A DNA stretch of 64,000 nt, taken from contig OY987272.1 of the NCBI GenBank assembly GCA_963920665.1, positions 17,117,001 to 17,181,000 on the forward strand, written 5' to 3'. Below, in pieces: positions 1 to 11,144 of the stretch; within the stretch, counting starts at the first letter, position 1, and every line of letters starts with the position of its first letter. The DNA is from Straminergon stramineum (Eukaryota; Streptophyta; Bryopsida; Hypnales; Calliergonaceae). A program made the translations under genes and the position numbers. The notes under the pieces are model-generated. The model did no database searches. It saw nothing but the letters and a program-made list of their open reading frames with translations, and was not told the origin of the DNA.

Positions 1-1
1 T

Positions 2-510
2 GATTCGAATAACGGTGCTTGGACACTCAATCTATCTACTCATGTGTATTGTCTAGCAACTGCGTTAAACACATAATGCGTACATTTTAACAACTCTTTG
101 TATATTAGGATTGGGTGTATGTTTGATGAAAGGTTTCATTTCTTGACTTATGATGTAGAGAGAGAGATGAGTGGAATCACAAGGGGCGTTGGTTTCCAAT
201 GGCTTTGTCGCCATATGTTGACATTGGCGTGTGACAAGATTTGTGGTTTGTATTTGCAATGAGTGCCTGGTCGGGTTTGGTTGTGTGGGAGTCTCATCCC
301 AATTTTGAGAAGCCATGGAATGTGCTCAATTGCATGCCTAGAGATTTACGTAAATGGATGTGGGGTTTAATGGACAGTACAATTATGAATAAATTATGTG
401 GTGAGCATGTGCTTGTATACATCCACATGGGTGGTGAAAAGAGGGCTATTTTGTATAACTTAGATCGGAAGATGTGGGACAAAATAGAGTTGCCTACAAT
501 GCAACACTGA
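2..510 (+). pseudogene. F-box/kelch-like protein remnant, frameshifted
   Basis: The best open piece is 241-510, ending in a stretch with WNVLNCMPRDL, KLCGEHVLVYIH and YNLDRKMWDKIELP. This resembles the C-terminal half of plant F-box/kelch-repeat proteins, where a Trp-bearing strand repeats and ends near 'W.kie.p'. Upstream, matching-looking segments lie in other frames: DSNNGAWTLNLSTHVYC in the frame of base 2, then NSLYIRIGCMFDERFHFLTY from about 91, then WNHKGRWFPMALSPYVDIGV. Successive frame changes and stops show it is broken or, less likely, interrupted by tiny introns. The 5' part lies outside the window, so no F-box can be seen. The family call is by general resemblance only. Confidence 0.42.
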
Positions 511-1653
511 TGTCACAAAAAAGAGTGTGTTCATAAAAAGGCTTCTCTATTCCTCCAATTTGTTTTTGAAATTTGAAAAATAATTACATTGCATAGATTT
601 AGGGATTTAGAAACCCTCTTTCAAAACAATTTCAAAATAGCATTGGGTTTGAAGTTGAAATATAATTAAATCACAAATAAATAGGAAAAAGTGTATACAA
701 GATGAGTTTTCTTACAACCTAGCTCTTATATTATCAGAATACTTTTAGATCCAAATTTTTCAAAGATTCTGAAAAATAGAATCTAAGTGTCTAAGAATCT
801 ATTAATTTCAATGGTGGTGATCCTAAAAAAGACTGACAAAATTGGACAATTTTTGAGGAAATACCATTGTTAACAAAATTGATGATAGATGTTTGGATAG
901 GTGGTACTTTGTATATAGTAGTACACAAGTTGAAATTGGATGTTGAAATAAGAATGCTCAAAAGTGATCCCAAAACTCTGATTTTTTTTCCCACGGGTAC
1001 ACATACGGGTACATATGTACTACATATCATGATGATTTGAATGTGTAATGATGTTCTCGGGGATCCCAATGGTCCTTCGAGGGACACACAGTATTTAGAA
1101 CTTACAGAAACATATACAACCACCCACCATGCGAGTGCCCAGTTCAGAGCAAAAAATTCTTTCACCTTTTACTAAAGAATTCCCTGCACCGGGCACACTC
1201 GCCGGCCTACTTCATTAATGGATTGCTCCTCGGGGTGTCCAAACAACATAAATCAAAATTTGGAAGCACTGTCAGTTGGCACGGGGACTAAACGAGTCGA
1301 CTTGGCAGCAAGGCCGGCAACAAACAGATTTTCTATCAAACCGCATGGTTGTTTTGGGACATCTCCCTAGGATTAGTATACAGCAAAACTTCCCGGTCCA
1401 TGAAGACCCTGGTGACAGAAACAGAGTCTCACAACTAACGACAAATACTGCAATACGAAAGTAACGTTCTGATCCAGAGTATGAAAATGTGGCCTGGTAA
1501 ATGGCCGTCCTTCAGTGAACTGAACAACTTCATGCAATGAGCATGGAGGAGGTGCAAACACCTGGTAGGAGCTAACAAGAATATTGGCTCTCATTATCTT
1601 CAGTGAAAGCACAACTTATTCATTAGCAAATTGAACTACTTGAAACTCTTTAG
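511..1653. other. Intergenic / COQ10 3' flank
   Basis: No supported gene. The part nearest 1653 is probably 3' untranslated sequence of COQ10. A minus-strand open frame at 791-1165 has no recognisable domain and is treated as chance. Confidence 0.5.
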
Positions 1654-4351
1654 CTACCTCATTATGGTCTCCATGCTGGGACCGTAGACAGCTTGGCATC
1701 GTTCTTCGAACGAACCAACAAGCTGAGCTTGCACTTCATTGAAAAACAGGTTCGCAACCTGCATCGTCAAACCTAGATCAGCTCATTGCATATTTGCAAT
1801 CGTGAAAAACAAGCATGCTCTCTTCAATGACAAATCTTCCTAATATTTGAGATTCTGCCCATCCTATAGTATTAAATTAGCATCGAAGCACTAAAAAAGG
1901 AGAAAAGCTCCTATCTTTTCTTGATAATGAATCAATTTCTAAGAAAAATATTGAAGGCCATCATAGAGATATCAAATGACATATAAGAAGACTCAGAAGC
2001 ATCATCTGCTACAAATCTGATTCAACTCTTAAAAGTGCGAAAAAAAGAAACGTACCCGTCGATAAAGTGGTGATTTGAAACGGAAATCGACCACAAAAAA
2101 GAGATGACAAGAGTCTGCAGTAGGTCCAGGCTTGAAATGCCATTCGTTGTTTAAGAAGTCGAAGAGAGAACTTTGTGAAACTGATGTCTGATTAGCAAGG
2201 TCAAAGTCAGCTCAATTAAATCATTTGACAAATTTTTCAAATAATATTTATGGACCAACACTACGACGGACACAGTGAGTAATCAAAGGTGGCAAAGCAA
2301 AAGAATAACGAGGACTTTGAATTAGCTAAAATATTTATATCGATGAAGAGAGATTATTTGAACACCTTGATGATGTTTGGAGGCTTCAACTGAACATGAG
2401 AGAGATATCTTTCAACGAAAAGCTTGAATCCAATTTCCAATTCCGCGTCCATTTTCTCATCTGAACGCCACAAGACTCTTGACTTTTGGCACCAAGGTAC
2501 GAAATCCTCATACAAATCAACCGCTGCCACCACATCGAATACCTGCTCCGGCGTATACCTGCAGAACCAACCCTTTTCAATTAAGAGCTAGAGAATCAAT
2601 AATACAAAAATAGGAGTGACAAGGTCATACCAAGGGCTCCTTTTGCCACGATAATGCAAGCAAGAACAAATCATGCACATTGCTTAGCTATACAAATCGA
2701 TTAGACCCATTTCGGAGCACTAAGAAATAGGCATATCCCGTTTACTACAGTCCACGTTGATTGGAAATAGCAAAAAACGAGTATCAAGTAACTACCGAAG
2801 AGGTCATTCAGTGACTCATTTCATGGTGGAGGTGCCAAAACAAACGTTAAACAAATAAAAGCTACCTCCGAAGTCACCAGTATTACATCTACAGTATGTT
2901 TACACTACCACAAGAAATACACAACAAACCCTATGAATACCCGAATGCCTCAGTTTCTAGAACACCAAACAAAACTGCTAATTATCGGTGATGGATCACG
3001 AAGCACATAAAAGAGGCAGGAAGTTTCTATAAACGTATTCAATAACCCGATCCTGCTCGAAGTGTTTCGACAATCATATATCCCCTTCCCCGTCCCCATC
3101 CCCCAAATCCAAGAAAACTTAATCTTCCGTGCTCTTTGGTAGACCTCACCTTAGACCAATCAATATCCTGACTACATTCCAAATCGGTCTAAAACGATGC
3201 TTCCTATCAAGCAGAATAGAAATTGTGACAAGACGAGTATCAAGCAACAATCGAGAACATAATTCAGTCACTCTTTTCTTGCTAAAGGTGGCCTGGCCAA
3301 CCTTCAGCAAATCAAAGCAGCGTCTAAACTCGAACACTAAAATCACAGTATGCTTACACTATCACAAAAAATAGACAACACTATATGACTAGCCCACTGC
3401 TTCAATTGCTAGAAAACCTCTCCATGCACCTCAGGAAGTAAAAGTAATACTAATTGTCCGTTACTGTTCGCACAACGCAAAAGCAGACAACTATCAACGA
3501 AGATAGGGATTGTGACAATCCAAAAAGTCACAATCAATAAGACACTTCGGTCATACTTTCCATATTCAAGGCGTCATATCAAACCATAATCTAAGAAAAG
3601 AAAAGCAGCGTCCAAATGCACCAGTCTTACATTCGCAGTATGCTTGCACAATCAGAAGAATAGTCAACTCAATAAACCCTACAAATAGCGAAATGCTTCA
3701 ATTGCTGCAACACCAAAAAGAAATACTAATTTCCCGTAATTGGTAATTGGTCGTGCAACGTAAAAGCAGACAATTATCAAGGAAGGTAGGGGTTTTACAA
3801 AAAACGAGCATCAAGTAACAATCAATAAGACAATTAAGTAACTCTTTCCATGCTCCAGGCGGCTTAACAAGCCTTATCAAATCAAAGAAGCGTCCAAATG
3901 CACCAGTCTTACATTCGCAGTATGCTTGCGCTATCAGAAGAATAGTCAACACAATAAACCCTAATGATAGCCAAAATGCTCCAATTGCTGCAACACCAAA
4001 AAGCAATGCTAGTTATTCGTAATAGGTCGCGAATCACAAAATTCAGTAGACGTACCCAATAACCCGATTCTGCTCGAAATGCTTCGACAATCCCAGTTCC
4101 TCATCCCCATCGCCAATCCCCAAAAATCCACGCTCCGACTGCACCTGACGCCCCCAAGAAAATGGAAACTTCCGCTGCATCAACCCCATCTCGTCCCGCA
4201 ACGACCCCAATCCCTTGCCTACTCCAAAATCCCGGGATGGTCCCACACAATTCACGGGATGCACCACCGGCGCAGAAACGACGCCGCATTGCCCATACCG
4301 CTCGACCAGCTTCCCAATCGACCGCACCGCCGCTGTCGACGGCGCTTTCAT
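1654..4351 (-). CDS. COQ10: Coenzyme Q-binding protein COQ10 (START/polyketide-cyclase fold)
   Basis: Mitochondrial START-domain protein that binds coenzyme Q and is needed for ubiquinone synthesis and function. Four exons read on the minus strand: 4351-4056, 2558-2366, 2187-2056, 1758-1654; all junctions are GT-AG and keep frame, giving 241 aa. Exon 1 carries a presequence-like N-terminus (MKAPSTAAVRSIGKLVERYG; basic, few acidic) and the KHFEQNRVIG lead-in. Exon 2 gives YTPEQVFDVVAAVDLYEDF, VPWCQKS and ELEIGFKLFVERYLSHVQL. Exon 3 gives SVSQSSLFDFLNNEWHFKPG and FFVVDFRFKSPLY. Exon 4 gives VANLFFNEVQAQLVGSFEER and ends YGPSMETIMR-stop. Order and spacing match plant and animal COQ10. The start is the first ATG after an in-frame TAG. 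Intron 1 is about 1.5 kb and full of tandem repeats, including a dead copy of the exon 1 end. Confidence 0.93.
2750..4020. repeat. Tandem repeats inside COQ10 intron 1
   Basis: Four diverged copies of a 240-290 bp unit lie at roughly 2755-3000, 3200-3440, 3487-3730 and 3767-4010. Shared landmarks on the plus strand are 'cgagtatcaagtaac', a 'cagtatgcttacactatcac'-like segment and 'caattgctgcaacaccaaa'. The last two units are the most alike (period about 280). The first unit is followed by a copy of the exon 1 end, so the array seems to have grown by duplicating an intron-plus-exon block and then the intron unit alone. Confidence 0.8.
3037..3125 (-). pseudogene. Duplicated, dead copy of the 3' end of COQ10 exon 1
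   Basis: The plus strand here ('aataacccgatcctgctcga' onward) matches the real exon 1 end at about 4056-4145 ('aataacccgattctgctcga'). The splice donor is lost: the real exon reads ATTGG/GTACG on the minus strand, the copy reads ATTGAATACG. The copy also diverges in the Gly/Asp-rich segment. It is therefore a decayed pseudo-exon within the intron. Confidence 0.8.
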
Positions 4352-4367
4352 CTTGGCCAACGAAATC

Positions 4368-4376
4368 AAACCCTAA
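4368..4376 (-). promoter_or_regulatory. Telo-box motif (AAACCCTAA), first of two
   Basis: AAACCCTAA on the plus strand, 17 bases before the COQ10 ATG; a second copy is at 4532-4540 in the duplicated leader unit. Telo-boxes are common promoter/5' UTR motifs of plant housekeeping genes. Function here is inferred only from motif and position. Confidence 0.4.
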
Positions 4377-4694
4377 TTGAAGCTCCTGAATCTCTGATAC
4401 TAAACCTCGAGTAAAACCAAGGAGCTTGAATTGGAATTGCAACAGCGATGAATTATGAAAAAGGTTGAAAGAACGAGGAAAGGAAGACGGAGGGGGAGAT
4501 TGGCGCAGGAGATGGAATTCAAGCCGAAAAAAAACCCTAATTGGAGCTCCTTCAACTCCGATTGTCAACCTCGAGTGGAACCGAGGAGCTTGAATTGGAA
4601 TTGCAACGGCGCTGAACGATGAAAAGGTCGAAAAAACGAGGAAAGAAAGATGGAGATGGAGAGTGGAGAAGGAGATGCAATGAAGCTGCAGCTG
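4368..4694. repeat. 164-bp tandem duplication in the COQ10 leader/promoter
   Basis: Two units start at 4368 and 4532. Both begin with 'aaaccctaattg' followed by 'gagctc'-like, 'cctcgagt' and 'gaggagcttgaattggaatt' segments and then a purine-rich stretch. The duplication lies directly upstream of the COQ10 ATG and creates long but meaningless minus-strand frames in the interval 4101-4888. Confidence 0.85.
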
Positions 4695-7600
4695 CGGAAT
4701 TGGCGTGGGAGAGAGGTTGGGATGGAGAAGGAGCTTGAAAGCTCCCGGGGAATTTGCGAGAGGAGTGACGGAGAGAGTTGTGCTGAAGCAGCGCACATGG
4801 CGTAGTGCACATATTCACACGTGTCTACTTTTTCTTTAGTGTCTACTTTTTTCCCCTTAGGCTCATTTCCATGTAAGAGCATCCCCACCCGTCTTACAAA
4901 ATGGATGACTTGTTTATGGTGGCTTGCAAAATTGCCCTACCCATCTTGCAGAACGGATGAATTTGTTAACTTAAGCAAGCAGGGTCTATAGTAGGTACAT
5001 ATTAGTTGTGTTTTTTATCATTTTTTATGAAGTGCCAAAGTAGCGATATAAAATGTTATAGTGATGCTCCAAATTTCAACATTCATCCACATATTGAATA
5101 TGGAGTAGAAAATTTCAAATTTGTCCAAATCACATGTCCATAATTCTATTTTTATCCACAATCTTGCAATTTCATCCAAGATTTTTTTTTTTAATTCAAA
5201 GTTAATTGGAAAAAAAACTTCAAAGTTTGTTGCCATTTTCTAATGCAATTTGGCATCAACTAAAAGCCAAAAAGAAAGCCTTGATGCACATGTGTTAAAC
5301 TAAGGTTTGGTTGAGAAGTCTACCTCTCTAACTATCCTTTGTTTTCCATTGAGAAGTGTTCCTTTTGAGGTTATGTCCTTTGGATTAGTGCAAAGAAGGC
5401 ATGAAAGGCAAAAAAATTTAGAAATTTTAAATTTTTTAAAGATATTACGAAATATGGTTTTTCAATAAGGACACCCTAACTTTCAAGTAGACCTTCACCT
5501 ATATGAAGTCAAACTAATTATAATTCCAAGGTCTCAAGGTTTGAAGGCTTTTGTTGCTACATCGGAAAAAAATGGACTCCATGTTATTGGGCCTTAGTCT
5601 TGGAGACTTGTGACCTCCCATTTCATGGTATAAAACTATTTTCCAAGAAAATTCCTAATTTCATCCAATCAAAACCTTCATAAATTTGGCCCCCGCACCT
5701 TTCAATTTGTGTAAACCGGGCCTAAGTGCATTTGTAGAACTTACCCTGGTCTAGCTTTTAAGCCTTTTCTAGTGTTTTTGATGAAAAGTGAAAGGTAAAT
5801 GTGAGATCCCAATAAAATATTCTCATACGCTCAACAAAATTTGCATTTTTTTTTAGTTTTACAATTTTTCCAAACTCTCCTATTCATCTTCAAAATAACA
5901 CATTGAAAATCAAATGTATTTTAAAATGGAATAGCTTTAAAATTAACAATGATGAGTTTCCTCATAAGATATCTTTTGCATTTTTACACCAATAGGCTTT
6001 CTATTTATCGGAAATATAAATAGTAAAGTAAAAGTGGGGAATCCAATCTTGGACACAATGATTTGCTATGATGAACTAATGACAAAGCATGTTCAAAATG
6101 TTTGAAGAGTATCACTATCATTAAGGCAAATAAGCTTGTACTGCCAATTTTGGGATGAAAAGTATACAATTCATGCTTAAAACTTGCCGAAATATTCTTT
6201 TAAGGTGGAAAAATTTCATTTTTCCTGGGATTAGCAACTCAATCAAAATGTTTTTTTCTTCAACGAATAATTCATTGAATTAGCCCCTCAAGGACCATTG
6301 TCCCCTCAGGGGACAAAATGGATTTCGGGCAAGTCCCTATGACCTCAATTTTAAGTGAAACTTTTTGAAACTTTCTCATAATATAGAAAAATTGATTAGC
6401 TTCGTGGAAATAGAATTTTCATTTCAATCGGTACCCAGGAGCAAAAGTTATGCCATCTTAAACATACTTTTCACATCACCGAGCAAAAAATAAATTCACA
6501 AAAATTTTAAATTAAATTTTAAAAAAAATTTCTCTTATAGATTATATTTTTTTTCTACATGTGAAGCTTTGATTCATTCCATTTGGATTGGTGATGTGAA
6601 AGTTATGAACAATCTTGTTTTGGGGGCAATATGAGCATCTTCTTAAAAAAAATACTTTGAATGCTAATATCTTTCAATCTGTATGAAACTTCATGAAATT
6701 TTTAACACTTGGTTTCAGAAAAGTAAAGTACAAGATCCTATGGTTAGATTCTAGAAAAAATATTTATTTTAGATTTTTAGGATGAATGCAGTAGGAATGA
6801 TAGCTTTGAGTGTTTTTTCACAAAAAAATGGCTTGGTCCTTTAGGGATTAATCAAGAGGGAGATTTTTTTGGCAACTCCATCTAAACACTACTAGAGTAT
6901 TAGACATGTGATAAGAAAAATAAAAAATTGTTTAGGTTAAGTGAACAAGAAATCCATCCTCTAAAACTATTATCCTCTATGTTGACAAACTATCAATCAT
7001 TTACAAAACCGCAAGCACTCCTCACTAATTTCTTGACATTTGACATTATATAACTATTTACTGTTGTTGTATAAGAATGAATTACTTTTGAATCAATTAT
7101 TGTTGTAATTAGGACTCATAAACCTTCATGTATATAAATAAAAGTATCTGTAGAAATATTGTTTGTTGACTTTGATAACCTTTAGAGTACCTTTCTTGGG
7201 GGTAAGGCAACCTAATTGTTAAGGTAACTTGATCTCACTATTTTGTGTAATAAACTTCAAAATTGAAATCCGGATAAGGCAAAATATGGATGGAAAATAT
7301 CTGAATAATTATTGAACTTGCCTAAAAATTCTCTTTGTTGTTGTACAAATTACATAGAGCATTGCCACCTATCATAGCAATTTTAAAATGAAAGTGCTTC
7401 ATTGATGCTTGAACCCTCCAAAAAATTCTTTCTCGGCATACCAAAAACTCTTTATTTGCTAGGGTTGGCAACCCTCTAAGTACTATTGTTTCTTCTACAT
7501 ATAGAACATTGACATAAGAAATAATGAAAATATTGCTAGTACATCACCAACTCCTATTTATGTTGGATTTGGTGAAAATTCACTTCCTTGGATTTTTTGT

Positions 7601-9420
7601 ATGCCTTCTTTTTTGTTTTATTCTAGTTAAATTTAGTAACATATGTAGAAACATGTTACTTTTGACAAATTTTAACATAAAAATATGAAAGAATTTTTGT
7701 TAAATTTCTTGTTCTCCATCTTGGTAGATATTTGTTAGAACTTACTAAAATGTGTTAAATTTTACAAATTTTACAAGATCAAATAGAAAATTCAAGGAAA
7801 TAGAATTTCACCAAATCTAAGGTAGTAAGGAGTGGTGGTTTTGTACTAGATATGCATCTTGATTTAAATTTGTACACTAGGGGGCTTAAGATTAGTTGGA
7901 AGTTAACATAGTAAGTTGCACGGGGTAAGAAACAAGTGATTCCTTTTCTAAAAAAGTGACTTGGTGTTTTCACATGATGGACTTTTGCCACTTATTAAAG
8001 AGAGATGTTCTTATCTATCAGGTTGGCAATTCTTCCATATAGTTTTTCTTTGTCTAAAAACATGACACATGTATAATTAATTGTAAAGGTATTTTTTGGC
8101 TTTGAATGTGCAAACTTGAAGGCTTGCAATTTATTGAAGTTTAATCATAGCTAGTTTAGAAAGGGATCTACAAGTGATTTACACTCTAAAACAAAGTAAA
8201 CCACCTTTTTGACACAATGAAGTTTTTCCACAACAAAATAGATGCTCTAAAAAAATCATCACACATTTTCCAAAACCACAACATTCATAAAATTTTGGAT
8301 GAAAATTGTGCAAGAGATGCTTGAATGCACTTTAGATTATACTTGCTACAACAAATAGTTCCTTTTCTTCTACAAATGATTTGTTGATATGGACAATGGA
8401 GTTTGTTTTGCTTTCACATACCAGACAACTTGCAATTGGTTGAACATTAAGATAGTAAGTTGCATAGGTAGAAAAGCATGTGACTACCCCCCTAAACAAT
8501 TGACCTACCTTTTTGATAAAAATCCAAATTTTTAGTCTTGCTACACTCTAAACCCCTTACAATGACAATCATTATTTCTATCATATTAGTCATATTGGGG
8601 AGGCGCTATACTATAGAGTTGAACTAAAGTGCACAGAGGAGTTGGAAAGGACATTTATTTTTTAACATTTTCAAACATCCTCTCCAAATTTTGTCCATTA
8701 CTTATTTTTAGGGTCTCAAAATCACAAACATGTTTTATAGAGATGAAAGTTAGCTTGATGTCCCTACCCTTTTGTAGTTCAAATTTTTTTGAACTTTTTT
8801 ATTCTACTAGTGTATGTCTTAATGGAGTTTGAAATTCTACTTTGACCTCAATTCTTACTTTTGATTTACTTATGAATGGTTGAACTCCTACTAATTTTAA
8901 TTTACACATCCCACACTATGGGTTGTTTTAGTACCTACCACCATGCTTGTATAAAGATCTTGTCTTCTCATCGCTTTACACTCAAAATAAGTGACTTTTG
9001 AAGCTATATAAGATAGTGAATGATCTAATATTTTGGTTTCTTTGCCTTTTAAACTTATTAAATTCAAAGGTGGAAGTTTAGAATAACCACCTCATTATTT
9101 TGTTCAAAAGATTGGGACAAAAGCTAGTTGGTGATGTCAATAAGCAACTCCCCCCACCCCTGAGTAATTGTCTCCTTGCCACCCCCTCTTCATATTGAGT
9201 CATGAATTCATGGGTATAAGAAAAATTATGTTTTCAACCTATGCTGAAAGCTTGCTTCATACTCTTGTTCATCCAAAACAACAATTTTTCCAAAAACTCA
9301 TAGTGGACAAATCCAATTCTAAAAAGATTTGGTGGAGTGGCAAAGTACTCCTCGTCCCCACATCCCCAAAAAATTCAAACAATACAATAAATGAATATTT
9401 TCTTTTTTAGTGAGTTGTCC
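4695..9420. other. AT-rich gene-poor stretch
   Basis: After the promoter-side sequence up to about 4.9 kb, this is low-GC DNA with only short chance frames. It contains a degenerate member of the dispersed repeat family (6280-6860, listed separately). I see no gene in the remainder. Confidence 0.6.
6280..6860 (+). repeat. Diverged copy of the dispersed repeat family
   Basis: It carries the motifs shared by family members elsewhere: 'gagcaaaagttatgcca' near 6440, 'cttatagattatatttttt' near 6535, 'ttgattcattccatttgga' near 6570 followed by 'gatgtgaaagttatgaac'. The same order occurs 3' of the SUMO-like ORF at 56.57-56.75 kb. A 'ggtcctttagggattaa' motif at about 6837 marks its downstream side. 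Confidence 0.65.
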
Positions 9421-10383
9421 AAAATTGCTCTCTTACCAAAAAAACATTGTTTGGTCCTTTAGGGGTTAAGGGTCACTTCACACTATGACCAAAGGTTAAG
9501 AGGCCATTGATTTCCACCAATCACATAGCAAGACACAAAGAACTTAGTCCCTTGATGCTTCACACTAGAACACAAAGTTCGAAGGCCAATGCCTTCCCAA
9601 ATGCCTTCATGGTAACATTTTTTGAGTAGGGTGACAAACTCTCAAAGGAAGTTTGGGTCGGACATAATAGAAACCCAAACTAGAGTCAAGAGGTCATCAA
9701 ATTTTTTTCATAAAAATCAATTCAACCTAATTCTTTAGACCCTAAACAAAAGGGCCACTCACTCTTGCAATATCTCAACTTTGATGACCATAGTAAGAAG
9801 TAGCCCTAAAGAATTAAAAATGAAGTTCTAAAAATTCAAAGTCATACACTTATAGCATGCAATTGTCACATTGATCCTTTAAGGATGATGAGGACCAAAG
9901 TGTTCAATAAATGACTTCATTGTTTATTGTAGAAACAAAGAATTTACCTATTGGTCCAAATAGTTAGAGCATTTTGATGACTACTTTTAATCATGGGGGG
10001 CTACATCCTTCAAAGATTTACCTTGTCAAGACTTTGGAGAGACCAAAGTGGTGATATGGATGATTGAGGATCCTTCCATATAAGACAAAATTGTAGATGT
10101 TCATCTTTAGAATTTTCTACAAATAGGGTGGTCTTGCACAATAGTGACCTCCAATAAATTTGTTTGAAAAAAAATTTAAATAGATGATTACCACATTGAC
10201 CAAACCATCGTTACAAGATTATGGAGACAATTGAAAGTGAGGTTTGAAAAATTCAATGTTGCACACTTGTGGCTTACCAAGGGAGAAATAACTACTTGTT
10301 CTATTTCTCACATTTGTCTATCTACATAGGTCACATTGGTGAATGTTAGTCATAGTAAGGTAGGAAGCTCAAAATCCACACAA
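9421..10383. other. AT-rich intergenic DNA with repeat fragments
   Basis: A fragment of the dispersed family in reverse orientation is visible at about 9415-9475 ('tgtttggtcctttaggggtt'). No gene is recognisable. Confidence 0.5.
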
Positions 10384-10494
10384 GCTCTGAAACTGCCCAC
10401 CTCCTCAAATGTAAACAGTTGGTACATGGGTTTTTTTCATCTTTACAGAGATGTACCAACAATGTCCATTTGAGGAGGTGGGTAATTTTAGAGC
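10384..10494. repeat. 111-bp hairpin element (copy 1)
   Basis: Near-complete inverted repeat. The left arm starts GCTCTGAAACTGCCCACCTC and the right arm ends GAGGTGGGTAATTTTAGAGC. An inner pair TTGGTACAT / ATGTACCAA makes the stem continue to a short T-rich loop. A second copy lies at 63164-63273. Confidence 0.8.
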
Positions 10495-10690
10495 CCTATG
10501 CCATTTCAACTTCAAAAATTCATAACTAATTTCACAAAGCTCCAAAAATTATGAAACGACTTGGATTAGATGTCAACTCCACTTGTCTTTCAAGGAAAAC
10601 CTACTGAAAAATATTTCAATAAGTTTCACCTCCCCCAAATTCAGTTCCAGCTCTTAGATGGGCGCTTTATGGACCTCCTACATTATTGAG
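10495..10690 (-). repeat. Dispersed repeat, inverted relative to 62955-63150
   Basis: This segment ('caacttcaaaaattcataac' through 'tggacctcctac') is the reverse complement, with divergence, of about 62955-63150 ('gtaggaggtccataaagtg' through 'gaatttttgaagttgaaa'). Both sit beside the 111-bp hairpin, so hairpin and flank travel together. Confidence 0.75.
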
Positions 10691-11144
10691 ATCCGTTCTT
10701 AACTGAGAACATCCATTCCCAAGAATCTTATCACAACATAGAATGTCATTAGCGTGTCAGATGAAATTTTGGGATATAGTGTGTAAGCAAGAGATCAGAT
10801 CCTGAACTTGGGCATGATTGATGCCATGTGGGACAATTTACATGTGAATGTCTTTCATGTACAAGCGTGAACATTGATGCCTATTCCTGCATCAAGTGCT
10901 CGGGATTAGGTCAGTGTAACATCCGTCTGAAAGAATTTGAAAGAATGGCCTCTCCCTCTCCTCTGGAGCATCCTGAAACGTCAATCCTGGTCACCTCCTA
11001 AAACATATTTATCACTGCAGCTCTATGATTTGATTTCAATCGTATCATTTGGGTTGTTTCCAGCCACTAGTCAAAATCGAGTAATCCGGGAATCCCCTCG
11101 CTCATACCTAAAAGGGAAAAGAAAGTTTTTTAAGGGTCGATACT

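Noticed and set aside
791..1165. 124-aa minus-strand open frame
   Set aside because: No domain, no match to the COQ10 exons, and low-complexity AT-rich context.
4101..4796. 231-aa minus-strand open frame
   Set aside because: It overlaps COQ10 exon 1 in a different frame and runs through the duplicated leader. Its Pro/Ser/Phe-rich translation reflects the repeated purine/pyrimidine tract, not a protein family.
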